DNA of 64,000 bases, taken from contig JACRLZ010000006.1 of the NCBI GenBank assembly GCA_016235125.1, forward strand, positions 124,001-188,000. Direction: 5' to 3'. The stretch is from Sphingobacteriales bacterium. Lineage in GTDB: Bacteria > Bacteroidota > Bacteroidia > Chitinophagales > Chitinophagaceae. The number at the start of each line of letters is the position of its first letter. Position 1 is the stretch's first letter. Below are positions 1 through 8,588 of the stretch, one piece after another. Position numbers and translations under genes: made by a program. Under the pieces are notes generated by a model that worked only from the letters and a program-made list of their open reading frames with translations, did not search any database and was not told the DNA's origin.

Positions 1-1
1 T

Positions 2-325
2 TCCCCGGAACTTGGTTTTCCGCAGAAAAAAGGAACAGTAGAAAAATGTGATTTCTGTCCTGACATGCTCAGGCAGGGAAAACTTCCGCATTGCGTTACA
101 GCCTGTCCCAATGGTGTCTTTTATATGGGCGACCTTAATGAAGATTCTGTTTCAAATGGAGCGGAAACGGTCCGTTTCAGCCAGTTAATGAAAGATAAAG
201 GCGGCTATAGATTAAATGAAATACTGGGTACTGAGCCCAGTGTTTATTATTTGCCTCCCGTTAACAGGTTGTTCCCTTTTAAAGATGTTGAAATAACAAA
301 GGAAAACACGGAAGAGACAAAATAA
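2..325 (+). CDS. 4Fe-4S ferredoxin-type electron-transfer subunit, C-terminal part (5' end outside window)
   Basis: The frame is open from the window edge, so only the last 107 residues are visible. The sequence shows a VEKCDFC segment followed by GKLPHCVTACP, the CxxC...CxxxCP spacing of the 4Fe-4S subunits of the PsrB/NrfC/DmsB family, which carry electrons between a catalytic subunit and an NrfD-type membrane subunit. The next gene encodes exactly such an NrfD protein 96 bp downstream, which supports the call. An internal ATG at position 65 is not the start, because the first cysteine pair lies upstream of it. The catalytic subunit is not in the window, so the substrate (polysulfide, nitrite, quinol or other) cannot be stated. 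Confidence 0.85.
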   Translation, partial: SPELGFPQKKGTVEKCDFCPDMLRQGKLPHCVTACPNGVFYMGDLNEDSVSNGAETVRFSQLMKDKGGYRLNEILGTEPSVYYLPPVNRLFPFKDVEITKENTEETK

Positions 326-421
326 TATTCGAACAGAAAGAACAGATATCATGGTTTTATTTGTAACAAGTGATTAAATGCCGCATGAAGCCGGGGAGAA
401 TAAAGAATATTTGATCTCGCC

Positions 422-1792
422 ATGGAAGAAAATAAAAAAGCAATTAATGAAACAGAAGCTGTAGCAATGCTTCATCAGTTCAATGAAGACCTGCTTCCTA
501 AAAAATTCGGTAAGATCGGAAAAGCCTGGGTAGCGCTTCTTTGCGCTGTCTTTCTTTTGGGTGTTTATTGCTATATAATACAACTACGGAGAGGACTGGT
601 CATAACAGGAATGAGAGATTTTGTTTTCTGGGGGATTTATATTTCCAACTTTGTTTTTTTTGTTGCCATCAGCCTGGTGGGTTCTTTAGTAACCGCCATT
701 CTTTACCTTTTAAAAGTTTCCTGGAGGGCGCCGCTTACAAGGTTGTCAGAAATCATTGCGGTAGCTGCAATCATTTTTGCCGGCTTAATCATCATTGTAG
801 ATATGGGTCGCCCCGACAGGGTGGTTAATATGGTTTTACACGGAAGAATCCAGTCGCCAATTATCTGGGATGTGATGGTGGTTTCAACATACATGGTGCT
901 TAGTATTTTATTACTGTATTTTCCTCTTCTTCCGGGCATTTCGTTTTGCAGGGATCACCTGAAAGGGATACCCAAATGGCAGAAACGCATGTACACTATT
1001 CTGTCATTAGGTTGGAAGAATAAACCGGAACAATACAAATTGGTAAAAAAAGCGATTACCATTTTATCAGTCATGATCATTCCGGTAGCTCTTTGCATAC
1101 ATACCGTTACATCCTGGCTTTTTGCAAGCACCTACCGTCCCGGATGGGATAGTACTAATTTCGGAGCTTACTTTGTATCGGGCGCCTTCCTGGTGGGTTC
1201 CGGGGGTGTGGTTGCGGGAATGTATCTTCTCCGGAGATTTAATCCTTCTTACGAAAAATACCTGACTAACACTCACTTTGACAGGATGGGTAAACTCCTG
1301 GTTCTTCTGGCAGTAGTGTATGCTTATTTTTCTATCAACGAATATCTTATTCCTGCTTATAAAATGAAGGGCGAAGAAGCCCATCACCTTCATGAATTAT
1401 TTACAGGTTACTATGCCCCTATGTTCTGGTCTGTACAATTTTTTGGAATGATTCTTCCAATCATTGTACTGTTGTTTAAAAGAGGAAGGCGACCGTTTCC
1501 TATGTTTATTATGGCCGTACTTGTAATAGTATGTGCCTGGTTTAAGCGTTACCTGATCGTTATCCCAAGCATGTCTTTCCTGCCAGTGCAGGAAATACCG
1601 GAAGCATGGAAACATTATTCTCCCACTTTAATGGAATGGGCAATTACCGGTGGTTCGCTGGCAGGCGCCTTATTAGTCATCACATTTTTTATCCGCTATT
1701 TCCCTATTATTTCGGTATGGGAAGTTGCTGAAGAAAAAGGCGTCTCTACTGATATCATTTATAAACATTTACATGAAGGCAATGAAAAATGA
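422..1792 (+). CDS. nrfD: NrfD/PsrC-family polytopic membrane subunit of a quinone-linked oxidoreductase
   Basis: A 456-residue protein with about ten hydrophobic segments. The motif MGRPDR before the fourth to fifth helix and a following SPIIWDV segment are typical of NrfD/PsrC/ActC proteins, which exchange electrons between the menaquinone pool and a periplasmic iron-sulfur or molybdenum subunit. It follows a 4Fe-4S subunit gene and precedes a membrane-anchored protein and a cytochrome c, so the set looks like one respiratory operon. Its stop codon overlaps the next gene by 11 or 20 bp, depending on the start chosen there. Alternative: an ActC-like subunit of an alternative complex III, but the hallmark pentahaem ActA and other Act genes are not seen here. 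Confidence 0.88.
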   Translation: MEENKKAINETEAVAMLHQFNEDLLPKKFGKIGKAWVALLCAVFLLGVYCYIIQLRRGLVITGMRDFVFWGIYISNFVFFVAISLVGSLVTAILYLLKVSWRAPLTRLSEIIAVAAIIFAGLIIIVDMGRPDRVVNMVLHGRIQSPIIWDVMVVSTYMVLSILLLYFPLLPGISFCRDHLKGIPKWQKRMYTILSLGWKNKPEQYKLVKKAITILSVMIIPVALCIHTVTSWLFASTYRPGWDSTNFGAYFVSGAFLVGSGGVVAGMYLLRRFNPSYEKYLTNTHFDRMGKLLVLLAVVYAYFSINEYLIPAYKMKGEEAHHLHELFTGYYAPMFWSVQFFGMILPIIVLLFKRGRRPFPMFIMAVLVIVCAWFKRYLIVIPSMSFLPVQEIPEAWKHYSPTLMEWAITGGSLAGALLVITFFIRYFPIISVWEVAEEKGVSTDIIYKHLHEGNEK

Positions 1793-2747
1793 TCTTCCAT
1801 ATCATAAATCAGGTATAGGATACCGCAGAATTTTTTTCATTTCGATTGTAATAGGCGCTCTACTCCTGATAAATAATTTCACAATAGCTCAGGATGCAAA
1901 AGACAGCTCTTCCCTGTCTGCCGGGCAGATGGGTAAACTTTCCTTTACCATGAATCTGAGTTCCCTGGTATCAAATGGCGCCAGGAGTGTGAAAGTACAG
2001 GTAAGCAGGAAGGAAAATAAAAAAACTGTTATAGTAAATGATGTAAGATCCCCATTTAATCTTTACCTGAATGAAGTGAAGGCTTATGATGCATCAGATG
2101 GAACCGGCTGGATAGGCAAACTTAATCTTAACTATGAAGGAGAAGCGGTATTTGTAATTCCTGATGATTTTAATAAGCTTACTGCCGGGCTACACGAATA
2201 TACTTTCATAGTCAAAATGGATTCAGATCCAAAATATGAAGATGCTGAAGAAACAATTACAATTGCAGATGCAAAAATCAGTATAGTGTTTTCCGGAGAA
2301 GATTCCGTTAAAAGTGCCACAGCCATTTTAACAGCATGGAAAGACAGCGCCTATATTCCCGTTCCTGAAAAAGAATTAAAACTCTGTATTAAAAGAACTT
2401 TTAATTTCCTGTTGTTTGGAGAAGCAGGGGCTCTAACTGATTCAACAGGGCAGGTTTCAGGTGATCTTCCAATGGATTTACCGGGAAATACAGATGGAAC
2501 CATTATTATTTTTGGAAGATTAGAAGATGATGAAACTTATGGTACGGTAGAAGGAGGTATCTCTGTTCCCTGGGCAATTCTCCCGAAAAAAAATCCTGTA
2601 ACGGGTAGAACACTATGGTCATCCGGAGACAATGCTCCCCTTGTATTGGTAATTTCATCTGTGGTAATAATTGCAATCATTTGGGGAACCATTTTTTATC
2701 TTGTCTCTTTATTAATCAGGATAAAAAGGCTGGGTAAAAGTCCTTAA
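1782..2747 (+). CDS. Unrecognised exported protein with a C-terminal membrane anchor, in the respiratory operon
   Basis: I do not recognise this family. An N-terminal hydrophobic stretch (FFISIVIGALLLI, then AQ) looks like a signal peptide or first membrane helix. A beta-rich region of about 230 residues follows, then one strong membrane helix near the C-terminus (LVLVISSVVIIAIIWGTIFY) and a basic tail. An ATG at 1782 overlaps nrfD by 11 bp; an in-frame ATG at 1773 is an alternative. Overlap with nrfD and the cytochrome gene 91 bp downstream suggest it is an accessory or assembly part of the same complex. There is no CxxCH motif and no cysteine cluster, so it is unlikely to be a redox subunit itself. 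Confidence 0.7.
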   Translation: MKNDLPYHKSGIGYRRIFFISIVIGALLLINNFTIAQDAKDSSSLSAGQMGKLSFTMNLSSLVSNGARSVKVQVSRKENKKTVIVNDVRSPFNLYLNEVKAYDASDGTGWIGKLNLNYEGEAVFVIPDDFNKLTAGLHEYTFIVKMDSDPKYEDAEETITIADAKISIVFSGEDSVKSATAILTAWKDSAYIPVPEKELKLCIKRTFNFLLFGEAGALTDSTGQVSGDLPMDLPGNTDGTIIIFGRLEDDETYGTVEGGISVPWAILPKKNPVTGRTLWSSGDNAPLVLVISSVVIIAIIWGTIFYLVSLLIRIKRLGKSP

Positions 2748-2838
2748 TTATTTAAAAAAAGTGCTGTTGAACAAACCAGCATCTTATGCAACTAATTTGT
2801 AATTTCAATAATCTACTTAATACATAAAAACAACAAAC

Positions 2839-3246
2839 ATGAAAACAAAAATACCGCTGATTCTTCTCGGGATTATGGCTTTTGCAATGTATTCCTTTGC
2901 TCCAAAACCCCAGTTACAACAAGAACCATGGAATGTTCCTGACAGTTACAAAAACAAAGTAAATCCTTTGAAAGGAGATGCCGAGTCAATAGCAACAGGA
3001 AAAACCCTTTATACGCAGCATTGCAAATCCTGCCATGGCACAAAAGGAAAAGGAGATGGCCCAAAAGCATCTCAACTGGATACTGAATGCGGCGATTTTA
3101 CCAAAGCTACTTTCCAGGCCCAAACGGATGGCTCTATCTTTTATAAAACCTACCAGGGCAGAAAAGATATGCCTTCCTATAAAACAAAAATTCCTGATGC
3201 CAATGATATCTGGGCAGTGGTTAATTATATGAGAACTCTTAAATAG
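2839..3246 (+). CDS. Monohaem c-type cytochrome, exported
   Basis: A 135-residue protein with an N-terminal signal peptide (ILLGIMAFAMYSFA) and one haem-binding motif CKSCH near residue 62, followed by GTKGKGDGP, the usual continuation in class I cytochromes c. A distal methionine in DMPSYKTKI is the likely sixth haem ligand, and the C-terminal helix ends in IWAVVNYMRTL. It probably carries electrons in the periplasm for the NrfD-containing complex encoded just upstream. A clear terminator follows, so it is the last gene of the operon. Confidence 0.9.
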   Translation: MKTKIPLILLGIMAFAMYSFAPKPQLQQEPWNVPDSYKNKVNPLKGDAESIATGKTLYTQHCKSCHGTKGKGDGPKASQLDTECGDFTKATFQAQTDGSIFYKTYQGRKDMPSYKTKIPDANDIWAVVNYMRTLK

Positions 3247-3270
3247 ATCATTTTCTACTTCACAGCACTA

Positions 3271-3302
3271 AAAGACCGCAGAATAAAGCGGTCTTTTTTT
3301 TG
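3271..3302 (+). terminator. Rho-independent terminator of the respiratory operon
   Basis: Perfect 9-bp stem AAAGACCGC (3271-3279) and GCGGTCTTT (3288-3296) around an 8-base loop, running into a T-tract to 3301. It lies 25 bp after the cytochrome stop codon. Confidence 0.9.
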
Positions 3303-3354
3303 TTTTCGGCTAGATATAATTTCTTCCGATTTTGTGTATTAATTACCGAAAAAA

Positions 3355-4599
3355 ATGGCTGGCAACCGTAAACCTGCAGTTGGTTTTATATTTATTACCC
3401 TTCTTATTGATGTAATGGGCTGGGGACTGATCATCCCTGTGATGCCCGAACTGATATCCAAACTAAAAGGAATTCCCATTAATGAGGCCAGCACATACGG
3501 TGCATGGCTTTTGTTCGCCTATGCAGCCACTCAGTTTATCTGCTCTCCTGTTATTGGTAATCTTAGTGATCGTTTCGGCCGTCGTCCTGTTTTGCTTTTT
3601 TCTTTGGCTGGTTTTGCGATTGATTATGTTTTTATGGCACTGGCGCCAACGTATGGTTTGCTTTTTTTTGGTCGCATCATTGCCGGCATTGCTGGGGCAA
3701 GTTTTACCACAGGTGCGGCATATATAGCAGATATAAGCACTCCTGAAACAAGGGTAAAAAACTTTGGCATGATCGGAGCTGCTTTTGGGATTGGCTTCAT
3801 GGCGGGTCCTTTGATTGGTGGGGTATTGGGTCATCTTATCGGGCCCAGGGCGCCATTTTTTGCTGCTGCTATTTTGTGTTTCCTGAACTGGCTATATGGA
3901 TATTTTATTTTACCTGAGTCGCTGGATAGAGAGCATCGCCGTGCTTTTGAGTGGAAAAAAGCAAATCCTTTCGGATCGTTGAAATTTCTCAGAGGAGCCA
4001 AATCAATTGGCGGGTTGGCTCTTTGCTATTTTTTAATTTATCTCGCAGCCATGGCTGTGCAGGGCAACTGGAATTATTTTACTATCTATCGTTTTCAGTG
4101 GTCGCCTGATCTTGTCGGTTATTCATTAGGCGCAGTGGGTTTACTGGTGGGTATTGTACAGGCATTTCTGACAAGAAAGATCAATCCAAAGCTGGGTAAT
4201 GAAAAGAGTATTTATCTCGGCTTGTTCCTGTACAGTCTTGGGCTCATTCTATTCGCCTTCGCCACAGAAAGCTGGATGATGTTTGTATTTCTTATACCGT
4301 ATTGCCTGGGCGGGATAGCCGGACCGGCACTGCAGTCCACCATGGCAAGTCATGTTGCCCGGAATGAACAAGGCGCTTTGCAGGGAGCATTGACCAGCCT
4401 CATGAGTCTTACCACTATTATCGGTCCGCTTATCATGAATAATCTTTTTAAATATTTTACTACAGATAAAGCTCCTTTCAAATTTCCGGGTGTATCTTTT
4501 TTACTGGGTGCTGTTTTTATGTTGCTCAGTCTTGCAGTGGTCTTTTCTGTTTTTCAAAGGGATAAAAAAGAAGCCCTTATACAGCAGTCTCCCTTGTAA
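3355..4599 (+). CDS. MFS drug-exporter-like protein, TetA/TCR subfamily
   Basis: A 414-residue protein with about twelve membrane helices. The start resembles TetA proteins (TLLIDVMGWGLIIPVMP), and the loop between helices 2 and 3 carries motif A of the major facilitator superfamily (GNLSDRFGRRPVL). Family members exchange a drug such as a tetracycline-metal complex for protons. Many chromosomal Bacteroidota copies are not proven resistance genes, so the substrate is open. It stands alone between a terminator upstream and the convergent msrA gene downstream. Confidence 0.85.
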   Translation: MAGNRKPAVGFIFITLLIDVMGWGLIIPVMPELISKLKGIPINEASTYGAWLLFAYAATQFICSPVIGNLSDRFGRRPVLLFSLAGFAIDYVFMALAPTYGLLFFGRIIAGIAGASFTTGAAYIADISTPETRVKNFGMIGAAFGIGFMAGPLIGGVLGHLIGPRAPFFAAAILCFLNWLYGYFILPESLDREHRRAFEWKKANPFGSLKFLRGAKSIGGLALCYFLIYLAAMAVQGNWNYFTIYRFQWSPDLVGYSLGAVGLLVGIVQAFLTRKINPKLGNEKSIYLGLFLYSLGLILFAFATESWMMFVFLIPYCLGGIAGPALQSTMASHVARNEQGALQGALTSLMSLTTIIGPLIMNNLFKYFTTDKAPFKFPGVSFLLGAVFMLLSLAVVFSVFQRDKKEALIQQSPL

Positions 4600-4613
4600 A
4601 GATTTATGATATA

Positions 4614-5267
4614 TCAGAGCTTGAATTTGCCTTCTTTAAACTCTCTTTTAAACAGCAGGTAATCGGGGACGGACACCAGCTTTACATAAGTGTTTTCAGG
4701 ATGATGCAAAATATACTCCTGGTGATATGTTTCTGCCGGATAAAATTTTTCAAACCGTTTTACTTCTGAAACAATTGTGCCAGAATATTTTTTTGATTCC
4801 TTCAGTTTTTTTAATTCTTCTTCGATGAGTTTTTTTTCATTTTCATTACTGTAAAAAGCGATGGATCTGTATTGTGTACCTACATCATTTCCCTGCCGGT
4901 TCAGCTGAGTGGGATCATGACTTGCAAAAAAGGCTTTTACCAGGGTCTGAAAAGATATTTTAGATGGGTCATAGAACACCCCGATGGTTTCTGCATGTCC
5001 TGTATTTCCGGCGCATACTTTTTCATAGTCAGGTTTTATATCTGCGCCGCCGGCATAACCCGACACAGCATCCCTTACGCCTTCAAGGCTTTGAAAAACT
5101 ATTTCCGTATGCCAGAAACATCCTTCTGCAAAATAAGCAACCGCTTCTTTTGCGCCGGATCTGACAGGATTGCCTTCGGGTATCTTTGCTTCATTGTTAT
5201 TTTGCCTTTGCGATTGAGCACAACCTGCAAAAATTATGAGGGTCATTGCTGCAAAAAAAGATCTCAT
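4614..5267 (-). CDS. msrA: Peptide-methionine (S)-S-oxide reductase MsrA, lipoprotein form
   Basis: A 217-residue protein that reduces the S-epimer of methionine sulfoxide. It has the catalytic GCFW motif (AEGCFWHTE near residue 50), the SGYAGG segment and the GHAE motif. The N-terminus is a lipoprotein signal (LIIFAGC), so the enzyme probably works in the periplasm, anchored to a membrane. It follows msrB in the same direction with an 11-bp gap, giving an exported Msr pair. The start at 5267 gives the complete signal peptide. Confidence 0.93.
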   Translation of the reverse strand: MRSFFAAMTLIIFAGCAQSQRQNNNEAKIPEGNPVRSGAKEAVAYFAEGCFWHTEIVFQSLEGVRDAVSGYAGGADIKPDYEKVCAGNTGHAETIGVFYDPSKISFQTLVKAFFASHDPTQLNRQGNDVGTQYRSIAFYSNENEKKLIEEELKKLKESKKYSGTIVSEVKRFEKFYPAETYHQEYILHHPENTYVKLVSVPDYLLFKREFKEGKFKL

Positions 5268-5278
5268 ACAATTCTAAA

Positions 5279-5821
5279 TTATTGTGGTTTGGAACTTGCC
5301 GGCGCTTTTCCTCCCTCCGGAACGAATATCAATGCCGCTGAGTTGATGCAATATCTTTTGCCGGTCGGGTCGGGACCGTCATCAAATACATGACCGAGAT
5401 GTGAGCCGCTTTTACTGTCTACCACAGCCCAGCGAACCATACCATAACTGGTATCTTTTATCAATCGTAAGGCATCAGAGTTTACTGGTGCATAAAAACT
5501 TGGCCAACCAGTACCGGAGTCAAACTTTGTATCTGAACTGAAAACAGGTTGTAATGATGCGGCGGAATAATAAGTTCCCTTTCCATGATTATCCCAATAT
5601 TTCCCTGTAAATGCTTTTTCAGTTCCTTCCTGGCGAAGAATATAATATTGTTCGGCGGTAAGTTTTGCCTTCCATTCTGCATCCGATAATTTCATCGGGT
5701 AAACCGTATTATGATTGGCCGTCGGCGGGTCGGGATATTTATTATTTGTTTTTTGTCCCATGCTGCAGCTGCTTATCAGCATATTCAGAAAAATCAGCAC
5801 GGGAAGAATTAAGGGTTTCAT
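5279..5821 (-). CDS. msrB: Peptide-methionine (R)-S-oxide reductase MsrB, lipoprotein, zinc-less type
   Basis: A 180-residue enzyme for the R-epimer of methionine sulfoxide. The start at 5821 gives a lipoprotein signal (LNMLISSCS); upstream in-frame codons do not look like protein. [21 protein letters not shown] and the catalytic cysteine in RYCINSAAL are present. The two CxxC pairs that bind zinc in many MsrBs are missing: the first place reads YYSA and the second DSKSGS before HLGH. Zinc-less MsrBs are a known subgroup. It is first in the msrB-msrA pair. A helical stretch around the TEKAF motif is as expected for the family. Confidence 0.92.
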   Translation of the reverse strand: MKPLILPVLIFLNMLISSCSMGQKTNNKYPDPPTANHNTVYPMKLSDAEWKAKLTAEQYYILRQEGTEKAFTGKYWDNHGKGTYYSAASLQPVFSSDTKFDSGTGWPSFYAPVNSDALRLIKDTSYGMVRWAVVDSKSGSHLGHVFDDGPDPTGKRYCINSAALIFVPEGGKAPASSKPQ

Positions 5822-5954
5822 GTGTTTACTTTGATTTATGATACTAACGAAACAAGTTGTAAAACAGTTTTTATTATTACAAAATAAACAGAACAAATAC
5901 CGATTGTTTGTCATGCCGGCGACAGCTTATTAATGACAGCAGCCTTTTAACAAT

Positions 5955-6308
5955 TCATTTCACAGTTGCTTTTAATGCTGCAATTGTTTTCTTTTCGCTT
6001 CCAATAAATATTTTATCGCCGATAATAACAACAGGTCGTTTCAAAAAAGCATATTCCTTCAGTATTAAACTCCTGTAGTCTTTTTCATCCAGTTTCTCGT
6101 TTTTTAACCCGAGCTCTTTATACTTCATGGCTCTCCAGCTGAAAAGGGCCTCATAACTTCCGGCCATTTGCTTCATTACCTCCAGTTGCGAAGGAGTTAT
6201 CTTTTCAAATTTAATATCCTGCATCATAAATCCTTTATGGTCAATGCCAGTATCTTTTATGATGGCTTGGGAAGTGGTACAATTGCCGAGATGATATATT
6301 TTTTTCAT
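5955..6308 (-). CDS. ArsC/Spx-family thioredoxin-fold protein
   Basis: A 117-residue protein of the ArsC/Spx/YffB family. The N-terminal strand leads to NCTTSQ with a single cysteine near residue 10, at the place of the active-site CxxC or CxxS. The C-terminal part (FLKRPVVIIGDKIFIGS) matches the cis-proline region of this fold (KRPVV). Members include arsenate reductases and Spx regulators. With no ars genes nearby, arsenate reduction is not supported by context. It is divergent from cmoA, with a 41-bp gap between the start codons. Confidence 0.8.
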   Translation of the reverse strand: MKKIYHLGNCTTSQAIIKDTGIDHKGFMMQDIKFEKITPSQLEVMKQMAGSYEALFSWRAMKYKELGLKNEKLDEKDYRSLILKEYAFLKRPVVIIGDKIFIGSEKKTIAALKATVK

Positions 6309-6324
6309 GTGTGATTAATGAGTT

Positions 6325-6332
6325 TACTTTGC
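6325..6332 (+). promoter_or_regulatory. Bacteroidota-type -7 element TACTTTGC before cmoA
   Basis: TACTTTGC matches the TAnnTTTG -7 consensus of Bacteroidota sigma-ABfr promoters. It lies 18 bp before the ATG at 6350. It argues against a start at the GTG at 6311, which would be upstream of the transcription start. Confidence 0.45.
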
Positions 6333-6349
6333 ATTACTCAATGATTTTT

Positions 6350-7078
6350 ATGGGCAAAGATCAGGTTTTCAGGGACGAAATAGAAAAGGTCAGCGACTTT
6401 AAGTTTGGTGAAAATGTAGCGAAGGTGTTTGATGATATGGTGAACCGCTCTGTGCCTTTCTACGGCGAAATACAGCGAATGATGGCGGAGCTTGCCGCCA
6501 GCCATGCGGCGGAAGGTTCATTTGTATATGACCTGGGCTGCTCTACCGGCACTACGATGATCGGCATGGATACGATGGTGGATCCGGGCATTCGTTTTAT
6601 CGGCGTTGATGATTCACAGGAAATGCTTGATAAATGCAAGTCAAAACTGATGGAGATCGGTTTTTCAAGACCCTATGAGCTTCGTTGCGCTGATCTGGGA
6701 CAAGGTGTAAAAATTGAAAATGCTTCCGTAGTTGTTCTTTGCCTTACGCTCCAGTTTGTACGCCCCATCTACCGTGAACAGGTTTTGAAAAATATTTATG
6801 ATGGGCTGAACCCCGGTGGTGTTCTAATACTGGTTGAAAAAATACTGGCTGAAGAAAGCAATTTTAACCGTGACTTTATTAAATATTATTACGATTACAA
6901 ACGCCGCAATCATTACAGTGAACTGGAGATCTCTCAGAAAAGAGAGGCGTTGGAAAATGTGCTGGTTCCTTATAAACTCAGCGAAAATATCACCCTTCTC
7001 AGGGACAAAGGCTTTGCTCATTGCGAAGTTTTCTTTAAGTGGTACAATTTTGCGGGCCTTGTTGCGACAAAAAAATAA
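6350..7078 (+). CDS. cmoA: Carboxy-S-adenosyl-L-methionine synthase CmoA
   Basis: About 242 residues from the ATG at 6350 (an ATG at 6341 is the alternative). CmoA turns S-adenosylmethionine and prephenate into carboxy-SAM, the donor for carboxymethylation of wobble uridine in tRNA. The sequence follows the enterobacterial protein closely: KVFDDMVNRSVPFY near the start, the SAM-binding YDLGCSTG, LTLQF in the middle, NPGGVLILVEK, and YSELEISQKREALENV, which holds the arginine that contacts the carboxylate group. The usual partner CmoB is not next to it. Instead a membrane methyltransferase gene begins 4 bp after its stop, in apparent operon. Confidence 0.88.
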   Translation: MGKDQVFRDEIEKVSDFKFGENVAKVFDDMVNRSVPFYGEIQRMMAELAASHAAEGSFVYDLGCSTGTTMIGMDTMVDPGIRFIGVDDSQEMLDKCKSKLMEIGFSRPYELRCADLGQGVKIENASVVVLCLTLQFVRPIYREQVLKNIYDGLNPGGVLILVEKILAEESNFNRDFIKYYYDYKRRNHYSELEISQKREALENVLVPYKLSENITLLRDKGFAHCEVFFKWYNFAGLVATKK

Positions 7079-7081
7079 TTC

Positions 7082-7840
7082 ATGGTTAAAATCGGCAATT
7101 TCTTTTTTAAGTACCGCAACTGGATATTTATTCTTTTTTACGGAGCACTGTTTATTCCTTCATGGCCGTTGTTTACCCTCAAACAATTCGGAAGCTGTTA
7201 CTACATCTGGCCAATAGCAATTGGGTTGTTTATAACCTGCCTCGGCCAATTGATACGAGGCCTCACCATTGGTCTCGCATACATAGTCCGTGGTGGCAAG
7301 GAAGGAAAACCTTATGCAGAAGGGTTGGTCACAGACGGAATTTTTAATCATTGCCGCAATCCTTTATATGTCGGAAATATTTTGATGTTGCTTGGCGTCG
7401 GCATCCTAGCCAACTCATTGGTATATGTTGCAATAGTGATTCCGATATTCCTATTCATCTATCAAGCCATTGTTTTAGCCGAAGAAAATTTTTTGAGAGG
7501 AAAGTTTGGGCAAGCTTTTGATGAATATTGCAAAAAAGTAAACCGCTGGTTTCCGAACCTGAAAGGAATAGGAAAGACTTTTGGCAGTATGCAATTTAAC
7601 TGGAAGCGATGGATCCTGAAAGAACACACCACACAGTTTATCTGGCTGATTGGTATTACGCTGATACTTTTTATCAATTATCCCAGGCTAACGGGTTATA
7701 ATGGGGAGCCTGACAATGGCCTTGAGGCTTTAGGGATGGCTTATGAACACCTTATTCGCCTCGGAGTCGTTCTGGGCTTATTGTTGCTCATTTACCTTTT
7801 TATCCGTTACCTGAAAAAGACTGGAAAATTTAAGGAGTAA
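7082..7840 (+). CDS. ICMT/PEMT-like integral membrane methyltransferase
   Basis: A 252-residue membrane protein with about six helices. The central region GLVTDGIFNHCRNPLYVGN followed by LAEENFLRGKFGQAFDEYC is the signature of the isoprenylcysteine carboxyl methyltransferase / phospholipid methyltransferase family, where RNPxY and the later EE bind S-adenosylmethionine. The substrate cannot be read from sequence. The start lies 4 bp after the cmoA stop, so the two are probably co-transcribed, which raises the question whether this enzyme uses carboxy-SAM. The C-terminal 90 residues hold two more predicted helices not typical of the core domain. Confidence 0.82.
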   Translation: MVKIGNFFFKYRNWIFILFYGALFIPSWPLFTLKQFGSCYYIWPIAIGLFITCLGQLIRGLTIGLAYIVRGGKEGKPYAEGLVTDGIFNHCRNPLYVGNILMLLGVGILANSLVYVAIVIPIFLFIYQAIVLAEENFLRGKFGQAFDEYCKKVNRWFPNLKGIGKTFGSMQFNWKRWILKEHTTQFIWLIGITLILFINYPRLTGYNGEPDNGLEALGMAYEHLIRLGVVLGLLLLIYLFIRYLKKTGKFKE

Positions 7841-7931
7841 TCCTTTTGAAATCCATTACAGGCCTGTGTTTCCTTCATTCGTAAACACTCCTTCCGATTA
7901 GTTGTTATTTTTACAACTCAAATTGTGAGAT

Positions 7932-8528
7932 ATGATAAAGACTGGTAATCCCATCATCAGCATTTATACAGAAATGACCCCGAATCCGGAGACCATGAAG
8001 TTTGTGGCCAACAAACTTTTATATCCCGGTAAGAGCATTGATTTTCCGGATGCTGAAAGCGCCAAGCCTTCGCCGCTGGCAACTGAGTTATTTGGTTTTC
8101 CTTTTATCAAAGCTGTGTTTATTGCCAGCAATTTTGTAACGCTGACCAAAACAACTGAAACCGACTGGCAGGATGTGATCCCTTCGGTTCGCCAATTTTT
8201 AAAAGATTACCTGGAAGAAGGAAAAGCGGTGATCAACGAAGAAGAAGTGGTGACTATTAAAAAAGAAAGCAGCAACGAGGTTTCTGCTGATGACGACGAT
8301 GTGGTGAAAAGAATAAAAGAACTTTTGGAAAACTATGTGAAGCCCGCTGTGGAAATGGATGGCGGCGCCATCCAGTTCAAAAGTTATGATGATGGCGTGG
8401 TGAACCTGATGCTGCAGGGAAGCTGCAGCGGATGCCCCTCATCCATGATAACACTGAAGGCGGGAATCGAAGGTATGATGAAGCGGATGATACCTGAAGT
8501 GAAAGAGGTTGTGGCAGAAGCAGAATAA
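7932..8528 (+). CDS. nfu: Nfu-type iron-sulfur cluster carrier (Nfu_N + NifU C-terminal domain)
   Basis: A 198-residue protein with an N-terminal Nfu_N domain (EMTPNPETMKFV, residues about 15-105) and a C-terminal NifU domain (residues about 120-198) with GSCSGCPSS, whose CxxC holds the transferable 4Fe-4S cluster. The layout is that of mitochondrial NFU1 and many Bacteroidota Nfu proteins. It acts in the cytosol as a late carrier delivering clusters to client enzymes. It is a single gene followed by a terminator. The iron-sulfur-rich xanthine dehydrogenase of this window would be a plausible client, by inference only. Confidence 0.92.
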   Translation: MIKTGNPIISIYTEMTPNPETMKFVANKLLYPGKSIDFPDAESAKPSPLATELFGFPFIKAVFIASNFVTLTKTTETDWQDVIPSVRQFLKDYLEEGKAVINEEEVVTIKKESSNEVSADDDDVVKRIKELLENYVKPAVEMDGGAIQFKSYDDGVVNLMLQGSCSGCPSSMITLKAGIEGMMKRMIPEVKEVVAEAE

Positions 8529-8565
8529 AGAACTAAGATTAATAAGATTTTGAAGGATTATGAGG

Positions 8566-8588
8566 AAAGCGGCGGTGGCCGCTTTTTT
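8566..8588. terminator. Hairpin between convergent nfu and saccharopine-dehydrogenase-like genes
   Basis: Perfect 8-bp stem AAAGCGGC (8566-8573) and GCCGCTTT (8578-8585) with a GGTG loop and T-run for the plus strand. It ends in the stop codon of the convergent gene and probably stops nfu transcription. Confidence 0.85.

Noticed and set aside
3355..4599. Acquired tetracycline resistance gene
   Set aside because: No mobile element flanks it and composition looks like that of neighbours; only subfamily membership is supported.
5955..6308. Arsenate reductase as part of an ars operon
   Set aside because: No arsR, arsB or acr3 gene is near; the family also holds Spx-like proteins.
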